64,000 nt of DNA from assembly GCF_026810505.1 (NCBI RefSeq), contig NZ_CP101750.1:8172515-8236514 (forward strand), in the 5' to 3' direction. Within the stretch, counting starts at the first letter, position 1. Every line of letters starts with the position of its first letter. The position numbers and the translations under genes were made by a program. This stretch comes from Streptomyces sp. Je 1-369 (lineage in GTDB: Bacteria > Actinomycetota > Actinomycetes > Streptomycetales > Streptomycetaceae). Shown in pieces: positions 35,106 through 43,567 of the stretch. Under the pieces are notes generated by a model. It saw only the letters and a program-made list of their open reading frames with translations, was not told the origin of the DNA and searched no databases.

Positions 35106-36044
35106 TCAGCGCCCACGGGCGGGGCAACGGCGGTCGAGCCACTCGTGCGCGGCGGCATACCAACTCGGGGCGGTGCGGTGGACGTTGAGGGAGTGCGCGG
35201 CGTCGGGGACGACGAACGCCTCCAGGTCGGCGGTGCCGGTGTAGAACTTCCGCTCGTACGCGGCCACGGACGCGGCGTCCTCGGTGGAGGCGTCCCCGCC
35301 GCCGAAGAGACGGTCCTCCCGGCCGACGGCCAGCAGGACGGGCACCCGTACCTCGGCGGCCACCTCCGGCTGGTAGATGGCATCCAGGGTGAAACCCTCC
35401 CCGGCGGTCACCGTCGACTTGGTGTCCTCGTGCCAGGCGGACACACCGGGGTCGATGCCGGCCGGGTGCTCGTACAGGGCGGCGCGTCGGCCGGGGCGGG
35501 TGGTCAGGTAGTTCTCCGGCGGGTTCGTCGGGGCGAGCAACGGGTCCTCGGCGGCCGGGTACAGGGCCGGCATCGCCTCCGGGTAGAGCGGACCGACCGC
35601 GTGCAGCAGTCCGGTGACCACCAAGGCGTCCAGGTCGCGGTGGCGGGCCGCCTCGATCAGGGCGATGCCGGAGCCCAAGGAGTGCCCGACGGCGACCACA
35701 CGGCGGAAGGCGGGCAGTCCGGGAGCGCCCCGGCGCAGGGCTGTCACCACCTGGTGCACGGCCTCCACGTTGCTCTCCACCGTGACCTGCTCGGCCGGCG
35801 GGTGCTCGCTCGAACCGGTGCCGGGGCGGTCGAGGGCGAGGACGGCGTAGCCCTCGCCGATCGCGTGCCGGGTGTAGTCCAGGGCGCCGGGCGCGGTCCA
35901 GTAGCGGCGGTCGTAGGTGAGCCCCGGCAGCAGCAGTTGCACGGTGTCGGGCGCCTTGCCGGGCGGCAGGAACAGCTCCGCGTGGAGCCGCCAGGTGGTG
36001 CCGGGGGCGTGCGGTGGGGTCACATCGAAGGTGACGTGATGCAT
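35106..36044 (-). CDS. Alpha/beta hydrolase
   Basis: The 312-residue protein has the nucleophile elbow VAVGHSLGSGIAL, an acid in LLAVGREDRLFGG and the catalytic His in VPDAAHSLNVH. The oxyanion region LLLPGLTYDRRYW and the VLALDRPGTGSSEHP strand are typical. It likely hydrolyses an ester, lactone or amide in the terpenoid pathway. It precedes the FAD/methyltransferase gene by 21 bases on the same strand, with AAGGGTG before the ATG. Confidence 0.88.
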   Translation of the reverse strand: MHHVTFDVTPPHAPGTTWRLHAELFLPPGKAPDTVQLLLPGLTYDRRYWTAPGALDYTRHAIGEGYAVLALDRPGTGSSEHPPAEQVTVESNVEAVHQVVTALRRGAPGLPAFRRVVAVGHSLGSGIALIEAARHRDLDALVVTGLLHAVGPLYPEAMPALYPAAEDPLLAPTNPPENYLTTRPGRRAALYEHPAGIDPGVSAWHEDTKSTVTAGEGFTLDAIYQPEVAAEVRVPVLLAVGREDRLFGGGDASTEDAASVAAYERKFYTGTADLEAFVVPDAAHSLNVHRTAPSWYAAAHEWLDRRCPARGR

Positions 36045-36118
36045 GCGAATTGCACCCTTCTGCTTCCAGATTGTTGATGTGGTCAGTCGGCACTGGTCAG
36101 CGGTCCGTGGTCAGCGAT

Positions 36119-36535
36119 TCAGGCGGTCGGCCGTTCCTGGCGGAAGGACAGCCGCGTTTCCGGCCGCAGGTCCAGGGCACGCCCCGTGATCAGGTCGTCG
36201 ACGGCGATCAGCACGTTGTAGTGGTTGGGGAAGTGGCAGGAGTCGAAGCCGAGCACCGTGCCCGCGAGGCGGCCGTCCAGCCACACCTCGTCGCCCCGGT
36301 CGATCACCCCGGCGCTCTGGATCTCGGCGAAGCCGAGGAAGCCGACCCGGTCGATACGGGACCCGGGCGCACTGCCGGTCTGGTCGGTGGTGACCAGTTC
36401 GTGTACCTCGCCCGTGCGGACGCAGCGGCTGGTGAACTCCTCCAGGCGCATGCCCCGGTCGTCGCGGCGGTGGGTCAGCACCTTCACCACCGTGGCGTGC
36501 ACGGTGCGTTTGGCGCCGTCCTCGCCCGGGTTCAC
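36119..36535 (-). CDS. Small protein of unknown function in the biosynthetic cluster
   Basis: The 138-residue protein looks beta-rich (FTSRCVRTGEVHELVTTDQT; GDEVWLDGRLAGTVLGFDSC), with HFPNHYNVLIAVDDLITGRA near the C-terminus. No known domain is recognised. The GTG start overlaps the stop of the Gfo/Idh gene (GTGA), and AAGGAG lies upstream, so it is certainly translated in the operon. A binding or lyase-like accessory role is possible but unsupported. Confidence 0.75.
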   Translation of the reverse strand: MNPGEDGAKRTVHATVVKVLTHRRDDRGMRLEEFTSRCVRTGEVHELVTTDQTGSAPGSRIDRVGFLGFAEIQSAGVIDRGDEVWLDGRLAGTVLGFDSCHFPNHYNVLIAVDDLITGRALDLRPETRLSFRQERPTA

Positions 36536-37464
36536 CGGCCCGCTCCTTCCGCGCGGTAGACGGCGTCGACCAGTTCGAGGGCGGCGAGGCCGTCGTGGGA
36601 GGCGTCCTGCCCACCGCGCAGGCGGGTGTCGAAGTCCGTGAGCACGCCGACGTACTCGTGCCAGAGTGATCCCTTGAACTCGGGGTGGCCGTCGAGCATG
36701 TCGGCGTACAGCCGCGTGCCGTCCTCGAGTTCGGCCGTGACGTCTTTGACCTCGCCGTCGTAGGCCCAGTCGAGTTCGACCCGGGCGGTGACTCCGTCCT
36801 TCGAGCGCAGGTCGACCGAGGCTTGCCGGTCGGTGCCCGGTCCGTCGCGGACGACGTCGGCCGCGGCCAGGTCGACATCGCCGAGGAACAGCCGTACCAA
36901 GTCGAAGGCGTTGGGGCCGTTGTCGGCCACGCAGCCGCCGCCGCAGCGCTCGGCGTCGAGGTACCAGCGGTCGCTGCCCGCGTGCTCCTCGATGCGTTCG
37001 AGGTAGCGGACGGTGAGGGAGCGCAGAGGGGAGCCCGCCGCCAGGACGTCGTCGAGCAGACGCAGGACGGCGGAGTTGTAGCGGCGGTGGAAGGACGTGA
37101 AGAGGGTCACGTTCTTCTCGCGGGCCAGAGCGGCGAGCGCCCGGCCGTCCTCGACACGGATGGCGAGCGGCTTCTCCACGCAGACCGCGACCCCCGCGGC
37201 GAGGGCGTCCCGGCACACCGTGGCGTGCGCGTCGTTGGGAACGTTCACGACGACCGCGTCCACGGCGGCGTCGGCGAGGAGTTCGGCGTGACCGGTGTAG
37301 CACTTGGCCACGTTCTGGAACGGCTCCAGAGCGGCGGGCCGCAGATCGCACACGGCGGTGAGGTCGAGGCCGGGCAGCCGGTCGAAGCCGGCGACGTAGA
37401 ACTTCGATATGACGCCCAGGCCGATGAGGCCGACACGGGTCCGGGCTTCGGGGCGGCGGGTCAT
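36532..37464 (-). CDS. Gfo/Idh/MocA-family dehydrogenase (left arm, second)
   Basis: The 310-residue protein has the Rossmann start RVGLIGLGVISKFYVAGF, the VCVEKPLA motif with the catalytic Lys, and the substrate-domain block GGGCVADNGPNAFDLVRLFL. Such enzymes oxidise a hydroxyl of a sugar, sugar nucleotide or cyclitol with NAD(P)+. It overlaps the neighbouring genes on both sides (ATGA and GTGA). With the second Gfo/Idh enzyme and two aminotransferases in the cluster it could create the keto groups that are then aminated. Confidence 0.88.
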   Translation of the reverse strand: MTRRPEARTRVGLIGLGVISKFYVAGFDRLPGLDLTAVCDLRPAALEPFQNVAKCYTGHAELLADAAVDAVVVNVPNDAHATVCRDALAAGVAVCVEKPLAIRVEDGRALAALAREKNVTLFTSFHRRYNSAVLRLLDDVLAAGSPLRSLTVRYLERIEEHAGSDRWYLDAERCGGGCVADNGPNAFDLVRLFLGDVDLAAADVVRDGPGTDRQASVDLRSKDGVTARVELDWAYDGEVKDVTAELEDGTRLYADMLDGHPEFKGSLWHEYVGVLTDFDTRLRGGQDASHDGLAALELVDAVYRAEGAGR

Positions 37465-38621
37465 CGGGCACCTGCCGTGGGGAGAGCGTCCCGCGCCGCG
37501 ACCGGCTCGGGAAATCCGATGCCCTGTTCCGCGGCGAGCGCGGTGAGTTCGGCGTGGCACTGGGCGGACAGCGGTACGCCGTGCCTCCTGCGGTGCGCCG
37601 CGGTCAGTTCCTCGGGCCGTCCGGGGTAGCTCACCGGCCGGGCGGGGTCGAGGGGCGGGCAGTCGAGGAGCGCTCCGAAGAGCCCGTCCGCCTCGGCGTG
37701 GAAGTCCGGGCCGGGGCGGAGCGCGCCGGGGGCCATGACGAGGGCGGTGAGCCCGATGTCGTCGTCGCGCCCGGAGGGCTGTCCTTCGCCGGTCAGGGCC
37801 TCCGGAGCGGGGCCGAGCCCGGCGCCGGGCACCAGCGCGGCGAGCACCTCGACCATCAGGCCGAGTCCGTACCCCTTGTAGGCGCCGGTGGCGGGGTCGC
37901 CGCCGAGCCAGCGCAGATAGCCCTCGCCTGCGTCGAGGGCGTGCGGGTCGGTCACCGGGCGCCCCTCGGCATCCTCCAGCCAGCCCTCCGGTATCGGTTC
38001 CCCGGCGCGGGCGGCGGCCCGCACCTTGCCGGTCGGCACCACAGTGGTGCTCATGTCGAGGACGTACGGCGGACGGTCGCCCGCGGGTGCGGCGATGCTG
38101 AACGGGTTGGTGCCCAGCATCGCGGCCCGGCCGCCCGGCGGGCGTGCGATGCGCTGGCGGCCGCAGTTGGAGGCGAGGAAGGCCACCATGCCGCGCCGGG
38201 CGATCCGCGCCGTGTGGTGTCCCGCGCAGCCGAAGTGGGTGGCGTTCCGCATGGTCACGAGGGCGACGCCGGTCTGCGCGGCGCGGTCGGCGGCCAGCTC
38301 AAGTGCCTCCGTCGCCGCCCACAGGCCGAGGGAGCGGCGTCCGTCGAGGAGGACGGCGGCACCGGTATCGGTGATCTTCTCCGGCTCCGCGGTGGCGTCG
38401 ATACGGCCCGCGTCGAGCGCGGGCAGGTACAGCCGGGTGAGATTGGCCAGACCGTGCGAGGTGAGTCCGGTGAGATCGCCGTGGACGAGAGCCTCCGCGG
38501 CGGTGCGGGCCCGGCCCTCCGGCACCCCGCGGCCGGTGAGGACCTCGGCGCTGAAGGCCACGAGGGCGTCGTGCGGGACGGTCACCCCGCCGCGCGGCGG
38601 GGCATCGGTCGACTGGGTCAC
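37461..38621 (-). CDS. Ldh-family (malate/L-lactate/ureidoglycolate) dehydrogenase
   Basis: The 386-residue protein shows the LDH2 fold: DLTGLTSHGLANLTRLYLPA, NATHFGCAGHHT with the catalytic His, LGTNPFSIAAPA and the YKGYGLGLMVEVLAAL helix. These enzymes reduce 2-keto acids or oxidise 2-hydroxy acids with NAD(P)H, unrelated to classical lactate dehydrogenase. The GTG at 38621 overlaps the stop of the M20 gene and has AGGAGG nine bases upstream. Its presence suggests a 2-hydroxy/2-keto acid or uronate-like intermediate. Confidence 0.88.
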   Translation of the reverse strand: MTQSTDAPPRGGVTVPHDALVAFSAEVLTGRGVPEGRARTAAEALVHGDLTGLTSHGLANLTRLYLPALDAGRIDATAEPEKITDTGAAVLLDGRRSLGLWAATEALELAADRAAQTGVALVTMRNATHFGCAGHHTARIARRGMVAFLASNCGRQRIARPPGGRAAMLGTNPFSIAAPAGDRPPYVLDMSTTVVPTGKVRAAARAGEPIPEGWLEDAEGRPVTDPHALDAGEGYLRWLGGDPATGAYKGYGLGLMVEVLAALVPGAGLGPAPEALTGEGQPSGRDDDIGLTALVMAPGALRPGPDFHAEADGLFGALLDCPPLDPARPVSYPGRPEELTAAHRRRHGVPLSAQCHAELTALAAEQGIGFPEPVAARDALPTAGAR

Positions 38622-39967
38622 TGTCGCATTCCTCCTGTGGTGGCGTGCTGCCGGGCGGCGAAGCGGACGAGGATGCCGCTCACCGCCCCGGCGAAGGCTT
38701 CGAGATCGGACAGGTCGGCGTACTCTCCGGCCGCGTGCGCGTGATTGCGGTCGAGGTCGCCGGGGCCGAGGATGGCGGTGTGGGCGCCGGGCAGGCCCGC
38801 CATCCATATCGCGTCGCAGGTGAACGCGGGTTCGTCGGCGGGCCAGCGGCCCGGCCCGCCCTCCGGCGTCATCAGGTCGATGGCCCAGGGGCCCACCGCG
38901 GCCGGGAGCGCGGGCAGGCCGCGCTTGTGCCACTCGACGCGGGTGATCGCAGCGGCGTCCGCCGCGGTACGGGCCAGGACCCGGTGGGTCCGGTAGGCGT
39001 CGGCGAACTCCCGTACGCCGTCGGCCACTTCCCTCTCCAGGTGGCCGGCCAGAGCGCGGCCGGTGGCGGAGTCGGGGTAGGAGCAGTTGAGCAGCAGGCG
39101 GCCGGTCCCGTACACCCGGTTGTGGAGGTGCCCGGTGTGCAGTCCCGCGACGCAGACCTGGCCGCCGGCCGCGTGCTCCGGGAGCCGGACGGCGAGACGT
39201 TGTGCGAGGTGGCCGAGGAGGACGGTGGCGTTGTGCCCCGCGGCGGGGCGGTCGTCGATGGCGTCGTCCCCGTCGACCCGGACACAGGCGGTCATGGCGG
39301 CCGTGGAACGCGAAAGGACCCGCATTCCGGTGGGCTCGCAGAACACGTTGAGGCGCCCGTACCAGCCACGGCGCAGCAGCGGCCGGGTACCGAACACGCC
39401 CATGGCGCCGCCCTCCTCGCCGGACACCGCCTGGATGAGCACGCGGGTGTCCGCGAGACGGTCGGGGGCGGCGGCGAGTGCCGCTCGGATACCGGCCAGC
39501 AGGGCCACGGCGGGACCCTTGGCGTCGATCGCGCCGCGCCCGGTGAAGCGTCGCCCGTCGAACCCGACCGGTTCGAGACCGGCGACGGTGTCGAGGTGCA
39601 CGTTGAACATCACCGTGCTCGTCCGCGGCAGATCGGGGCCGAGCGCGAGGACCAGGGAGGGCTGCGCGGCCAGGAAGCCGGGACGGTCCTCGACGGCCCG
39701 GCGTACGGCGAGCGGGACTTGGTCACCCGTCAGCTCGGACGCTTCGGCGGCGGCGTGGTGCACGACGTCGAAACCCAGGTCGCGTGCGGCGTCCGCGTAA
39801 CTTCGCTGGGCCTCCCACAGGCGGGGCTCGTCCTCGCTCTCCAGCATGCTGACGGTGGGGAGTTCGAGGAGGCGCAGCAGCAGGTCGCGTTCGGCGCGGG
39901 TCAGCCTCGTCATCGAAGTCATCGAAGGCGTCGAAGTCGTCGAAGGCGTCGGAATCAGCGGAGTCAT
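38618..39967 (-). CDS. M20-family hydrolase (ArgE/DapE-like)
   Basis: The roughly 449-residue protein carries the M20 metal pattern: VMFNVHLDTVAGL, GRGAIDAKGPAVALLA, the AVSGEEGGAMG pair with the base Glu, and a late HTAILGPGDLDRNHAHAAGE. The lid domain is present. A deacylase or amidase role, for example removing an N-acyl protecting group, fits a pathway with two aminotransferases. The start is uncertain: ATG at 39967 overlaps the upstream stop (ATGA), but the first 18 residues are a TPSTTSTPSMTSM repeat and ATG at 39913 starts the conserved part. Confidence 0.85.
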   Translation of the reverse strand: MTPLIPTPSTTSTPSMTSMTRLTRAERDLLLRLLELPTVSMLESEDEPRLWEAQRSYADAARDLGFDVVHHAAAEASELTGDQVPLAVRRAVEDRPGFLAAQPSLVLALGPDLPRTSTVMFNVHLDTVAGLEPVGFDGRRFTGRGAIDAKGPAVALLAGIRAALAAAPDRLADTRVLIQAVSGEEGGAMGVFGTRPLLRRGWYGRLNVFCEPTGMRVLSRSTAAMTACVRVDGDDAIDDRPAAGHNATVLLGHLAQRLAVRLPEHAAGGQVCVAGLHTGHLHNRVYGTGRLLLNCSYPDSATGRALAGHLEREVADGVREFADAYRTHRVLARTAADAAAITRVEWHKRGLPALPAAVGPWAIDLMTPEGGPGRWPADEPAFTCDAIWMAGLPGAHTAILGPGDLDRNHAHAAGEYADLSDLEAFAGAVSGILVRFAARQHATTGGMRQ

Positions 39968-40947
39968 CGCAAGACCCCCCGGCGGGCAGCCGCGGTGGCG
40001 GGCAGCCGTGTGGCCAGGCGTTCCAGCTCGCGGCCGTACCGCACGAACTCGTCGATGCCGTTGCCGCCCGCGTCCGTCCGGCCCTCGTGGGGGCGGACCG
40101 TGCGGTGGGGCTCGATGGTCCAGGTGCCCGCGTGGCCCCGGTCGAGAAGGAGCCCCAGACAGTCCGCCACCTGGCAACTGCCTTCCCCCGGCAGGGTGTA
40201 GACCGCACCGTCCGCCTCGGCCCGCGCGTCCTTGACCTGCACGTGGTCGACCCACGTGATGAGTTCGGTGAGCAGGTCGTACGCCTCGTAGCCGTACGCC
40301 ACTCCGTTACCGGTGTCGAACAGCAGCCGCAACGCCGGGCTGTCGACTTCCGCGAGCAGCCGCAGCGTGCGGGCCGGGTCGGCGCCGGCCCACCCCGCGC
40401 AGTTCTCGTGCAGCAGGACGAGCCCGGCGTCCTCGGCCTGCCGGGCCAGGCGCGACATCCGGGAGATCGTGCGGCGGGCCCACTCCGGCTCGTCGAGCGG
40501 CGCGCCGGGGTCGTTCGGGTACGACATCACCCGGATGTGACGGGTGCCGAGAGCGGCGCACATCGGGGCGAGGCGCTCCAGCTCGCCGCAGTCGAGCTCG
40601 AAGTCACCGGTGATGGGGCGGGCCCAGTTGGCGATGCGGGAGTCGACGCACACCACGTCGAGGCGCGCCTCGTGCAAGGCCGTGACGACGTGGTCGAACG
40701 CGGCGTCGTCGAGGTCGGCGACCGCGGTGCCGTCGATGTCGCGCAGCTCGATCGCCGACCAGCCGAGGAGCTGGTGGGCGCGGATCTGACCGGCGAGGTC
40801 GGGGGCGGCCTCGTCGCCGATGCCCGCGTAGCGAATGCCGGGGGGCGGCGGGAGCCGGGAGCCATGTGCTGCCGTATCGCTCGTCATCGTGTCAGCTGAT
40901 GTCATGTCGCCCGACGCCGGCGCACCTGACGCTGTGTCACCCCGCAT
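39964..40947 (-). CDS. Sugar phosphate isomerase/epimerase-like TIM-barrel protein
   Basis: The 327-residue protein belongs to the xylose-isomerase-like barrel family (AP_endonuc_2): LGWSAIELRDIDG, VVCVDSRIANW, VLLHENCAGW with a metal-ligand Glu, RLLFDTGNG, and HVQVKDARAEA with the ligand His. Relatives include IolE/IolI (inosose dehydratase/isomerase) and sugar epimerases. With Gfo/Idh dehydrogenases and DegT aminotransferases around it, an inosose or keto-sugar isomerase role is plausible. The N-terminal 30 residues are low complexity and overlap the preceding gene by 11 bases, so an internal start may be used. Confidence 0.82.
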   Translation of the reverse strand: MRGDTASGAPASGDMTSADTMTSDTAAHGSRLPPPPGIRYAGIGDEAAPDLAGQIRAHQLLGWSAIELRDIDGTAVADLDDAAFDHVVTALHEARLDVVCVDSRIANWARPITGDFELDCGELERLAPMCAALGTRHIRVMSYPNDPGAPLDEPEWARRTISRMSRLARQAEDAGLVLLHENCAGWAGADPARTLRLLAEVDSPALRLLFDTGNGVAYGYEAYDLLTELITWVDHVQVKDARAEADGAVYTLPGEGSCQVADCLGLLLDRGHAGTWTIEPHRTVRPHEGRTDAGGNGIDEFVRYGRELERLATRLPATAAARRGVLR

Positions 40948-41989
40948 GGCTCACCTGCCGCCCGCCGGACCCGGCGGGGGAGTGGGTGCCGGCCGGGCCG
41001 AGCCGCCGCGTCGCGTCCTTGGCGTCGGCCAGCAGCTCCACCACCCGTGCGGAAAGGCGCAGTTGGGGTTCCAGGTCGGCGCCGTCGCGCAGGGCGCGGT
41101 ACGTGTCGACGAAGTACGCGGACAGCGCGTCGTCGGGAAAGACCTCCCAGGTCTCGGGGCGCCCGGTGCGGCTGAACCTCAGCTGGGCGTAGTGGTCGTC
41201 CTCGCCGTTGGGATAGTGCGCGACCGCCCGGCCGTCGGTGAACTCCAGCTGGACGCGGCGTTCGCGGACCGGGGCGGTGAGGTCGGAGACGATCCGGGTG
41301 GTCGCCTCCCGGTGCCGGAAGACGAGTTCGGCACGGCCCATGCCGGGGATGGTGGTGTCGCCGATCCGCATGTCGGTCAGCTCGGCGGCGGCGAGAGCGG
41401 CGTCCCCGGCGAGCCGCAGGCAGAGCCCGAGGGAGTGCGGGGGTTCCACGTCGAACGCGGTGGGGTGGCCGCCGTCGGTCAGCGTGCGGCGCATGCGTGG
41501 CTTGCTCTGCCGTATGTCGATGGAGCGCAGCTCGCCGAGGGCGCCCTCCTTCACGACGCGGTCGAGCCGTGCGGTCAGCGCGCTGGCCAGCCAGGGAGCG
41601 ACGATCGCCAGGCGCAGCCGCTCGGTGCGGGCGAGGGCGAGGATCTCGCGGACGGACTCGCGGTCGACCGCCAGGGGCTTCTCCACGATGATCCGCCGGA
41701 AACCCGCGGCGGCCAGTTCGTGCAGCAGACCGAGACGGGCGATGGGCGGCGTGCACAGGTGTACGACGGTGTGCTCGGGGTCCAGCAGGGTGCGGGCCTG
41801 GGCGACCGAGCCGACAGGACGTAATCCCTCGGCGCGCGCGAGTGCCTGGGGCGCCGCGGGGTCGAGCGTCAGGACGGGGGCGGTGTCGAAGAGGTCGGTG
41901 TGCCGCCCGGCGGCGCGCAGCTTGCGCAGGACCGCCCAGTGCAGTCCGAGGCCCGCCCGCCCGAGCCCGATGATCAGTGTTCGGTCCAT
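40937..41989 (-). CDS. Gfo/Idh/MocA-family dehydrogenase (left arm, first)
   Basis: The 350-residue protein starts with TLIIGLGRAGLGLHWAVL (Rossmann) and has the RIIVEKPLAVDRESV motif with the catalytic Lys and a typical C-terminal substrate domain (FDVEPPHSLGLCLRLAG). It is divergent from the other Gfo/Idh enzyme of the cluster in sequence, so they likely act on different hydroxyls. AGGAA lies 10 bases before the ATG. It is the second gene of the left arm. Confidence 0.88.
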   Translation of the reverse strand: MDRTLIIGLGRAGLGLHWAVLRKLRAAGRHTDLFDTAPVLTLDPAAPQALARAEGLRPVGSVAQARTLLDPEHTVVHLCTPPIARLGLLHELAAAGFRRIIVEKPLAVDRESVREILALARTERLRLAIVAPWLASALTARLDRVVKEGALGELRSIDIRQSKPRMRRTLTDGGHPTAFDVEPPHSLGLCLRLAGDAALAAAELTDMRIGDTTIPGMGRAELVFRHREATTRIVSDLTAPVRERRVQLEFTDGRAVAHYPNGEDDHYAQLRFSRTGRPETWEVFPDDALSAYFVDTYRALRDGADLEPQLRLSARVVELLADAKDATRRLGPAGTHSPAGSGGRQVSHAG

Positions 41990-42062
41990 GCCGGTGCGGT
42001 TCCTTTCGGTGGATCGGGTACGACGTCGTGGGTCCCGTACCGCTGCGTGCAGCGCGTACGGC

Positions 42063-43094
42063 TCAGTGGTTTCGGTATGCCACGCGCGTGGTGAGTTCCA
42101 TGAGTTCAGTCCGCCACCGGGGCACCAGTGGTGCCTCGGCCACCGCCTTGCGCGCCTGGTCCACGAGGTTCGCGATGCGCTGTTCGACCTCATCGGCGAC
42201 ACCGGTCGTGACGAGCAGTTCGCGCATTCTGGCCGCGCTGTCGGGGACGGCGGGCGTGGCGGCGAGTTCCCGGATCCGGCCGTCCCGGCGTACGGCGAGA
42301 CTGAGCAGGTAGCTCATCTTGAACCGTTCGAGGTCGAGACCGGCGGGCTTGCCGGTGTCCTCGGCATCGCCGAAGGTGTCGATGAGGTCGTCCCGGAGCT
42401 GGAACGCCTCACCCAGCGGCAGGCCGTACCGCTCGAAGACGTCGGCGAGGTCGGGCCGGCCCGCCAGCGCGGAGCCGAGTTGCAGGGGGCGCTGGATGGT
42501 GTAGCGGCCGGACTTGCACACGGCGATCCAGCGCGAGAGCTCGGGGTCGGCCACGCCCTCGGCGGCGACGGCGATGTCGAGGTACTGGCCCACGGTGACC
42601 TCGATCCGGGTCTCGTCCCACACCGCCTGGGCAGCCGCGGGCAGAGCGTGGGCAAGCCGGTCGGCGTAGACGTGCGCGAGGTCGGCGGCGAGGTTGGCGA
42701 TGCCCTCTCCGTAACGGCGGGGTTCGCCGCGCAACAGGCGCGCCCGGTGCTCTTTGGCGTGCCGTTCGTGGGCGGTGACGGCGCCCCGGCGCAGCGCCGA
42801 GTCGTCGAGTACGTCGTCCCGCAACAGCGCGAAGGTGTGCAGGAGTTCGAGGGCGGCGGCCGCGTCGACGGCCCGGTCGCTCCCGGGTTCGCCACCGGCG
42901 GCGAGATGGCCGAGGAGGCAGAAGCGGGGGCGCAGCTGTTTGCCCTTGGCCGTGGTGATGGCGGTGACGCTGTCGACGAACGGGGCGAAGCGCGGATCCA
43001 CGGCGGTCCAGCGCGCGCTCTCCTGGGTGAGGACGGTGTCGATGCGTTCCTGGACCGCGTCCAACGACCGGGTCAGCACGTCGTCGTCGCTCAT
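42063..43094 (-). CDS. Polyprenyl diphosphate synthase
   Basis: The 343-residue protein has both aspartate-rich motifs of trans-prenyltransferases: DDVLDD at 93-98 and DDLID at 235-239, with GKQLRPRF and the KMSYLLSL element. It condenses isopentenyl diphosphate with an allylic primer, giving a C15-C25 or longer chain; chain length cannot be set by eye, but the bulky residues before the first motif (HTFALLR) would fit GGPP or similar. It provides the prenyl donor for the UbiA enzyme. AAAGG precedes the ATG, and this is the first gene of the left arm. Confidence 0.93.
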   Translation of the reverse strand: MSDDDVLTRSLDAVQERIDTVLTQESARWTAVDPRFAPFVDSVTAITTAKGKQLRPRFCLLGHLAAGGEPGSDRAVDAAAALELLHTFALLRDDVLDDSALRRGAVTAHERHAKEHRARLLRGEPRRYGEGIANLAADLAHVYADRLAHALPAAAQAVWDETRIEVTVGQYLDIAVAAEGVADPELSRWIAVCKSGRYTIQRPLQLGSALAGRPDLADVFERYGLPLGEAFQLRDDLIDTFGDAEDTGKPAGLDLERFKMSYLLSLAVRRDGRIRELAATPAVPDSAARMRELLVTTGVADEVEQRIANLVDQARKAVAEAPLVPRWRTELMELTTRVAYRNH

Positions 43095-43567
43095 ACGGTG
43101 CCTTTCGTCAGGTATGGCGGACTGCCCACGATGCTTTCCGGACGAGTTCCCTGGAATTCCTCGCGCTCGGCAGGAGCCGTATTTCTCGGATGAGGCGCCG
43201 TCGGGTTTGTCGGCCCTCCGGGATCGCCGAGAATGCGCTGAGGGAGCACATCCTCTGTAACCCGATGATCGGGCTCCGGAACGTGTGTCCGGCAATGCCA
43301 CGGCTCTGCGGCGGCTCTTGGGAAAAGCTGCGCCGAGGGGGCAGCCCCTGTCAAGCGCCCGACGCCCGCAGCCGGTCAGGAGTGTCGGTTTGCGTCCTTC
43401 ATCTGCCCGCCCTGACCTGGCAGTTGGCTCCCTCCGACGATCCGGTATGGCTGATGCTTGCCGGGTTCTCGCCCTGGGCCCCGGCAAGGGTTTGTCATTG
43501 CCATGGGGAAAGTGACCCGCCTAGCTTCGCATCATCCATATCTCCGGCCTGCTACACGGAGGACTGT
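43095..43567. promoter_or_regulatory. Divergent promoter region of the biosynthetic cluster
   Basis: The 473 non-coding bases separate the polyprenyl synthase (minus) and the first DegT gene (plus), both first genes of long operons, so both promoters must lie here. The stretch near 43490-43540 is AT-richer than its surroundings. No ECF41-type TGTCACA box was seen, and no clear LAL target could be picked out. An open frame through the region is not conserved and is ignored. Confidence 0.6.

Noticed and set aside
33045..36077. A 1010-codon open frame on the plus strand
   Set aside because: It is antisense to the FAD/methyltransferase and hydrolase genes; high GC keeps the opposite strand open. 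It has no domain motifs.
39901..39966. GAAGGCGTCGAAGTC-like repeats at the start of the M20 gene, considered as a regulatory repeat
   Set aside because: They are in-frame low-complexity codons (TPSTTSTPSM) and most likely slippage near an uncertain start.
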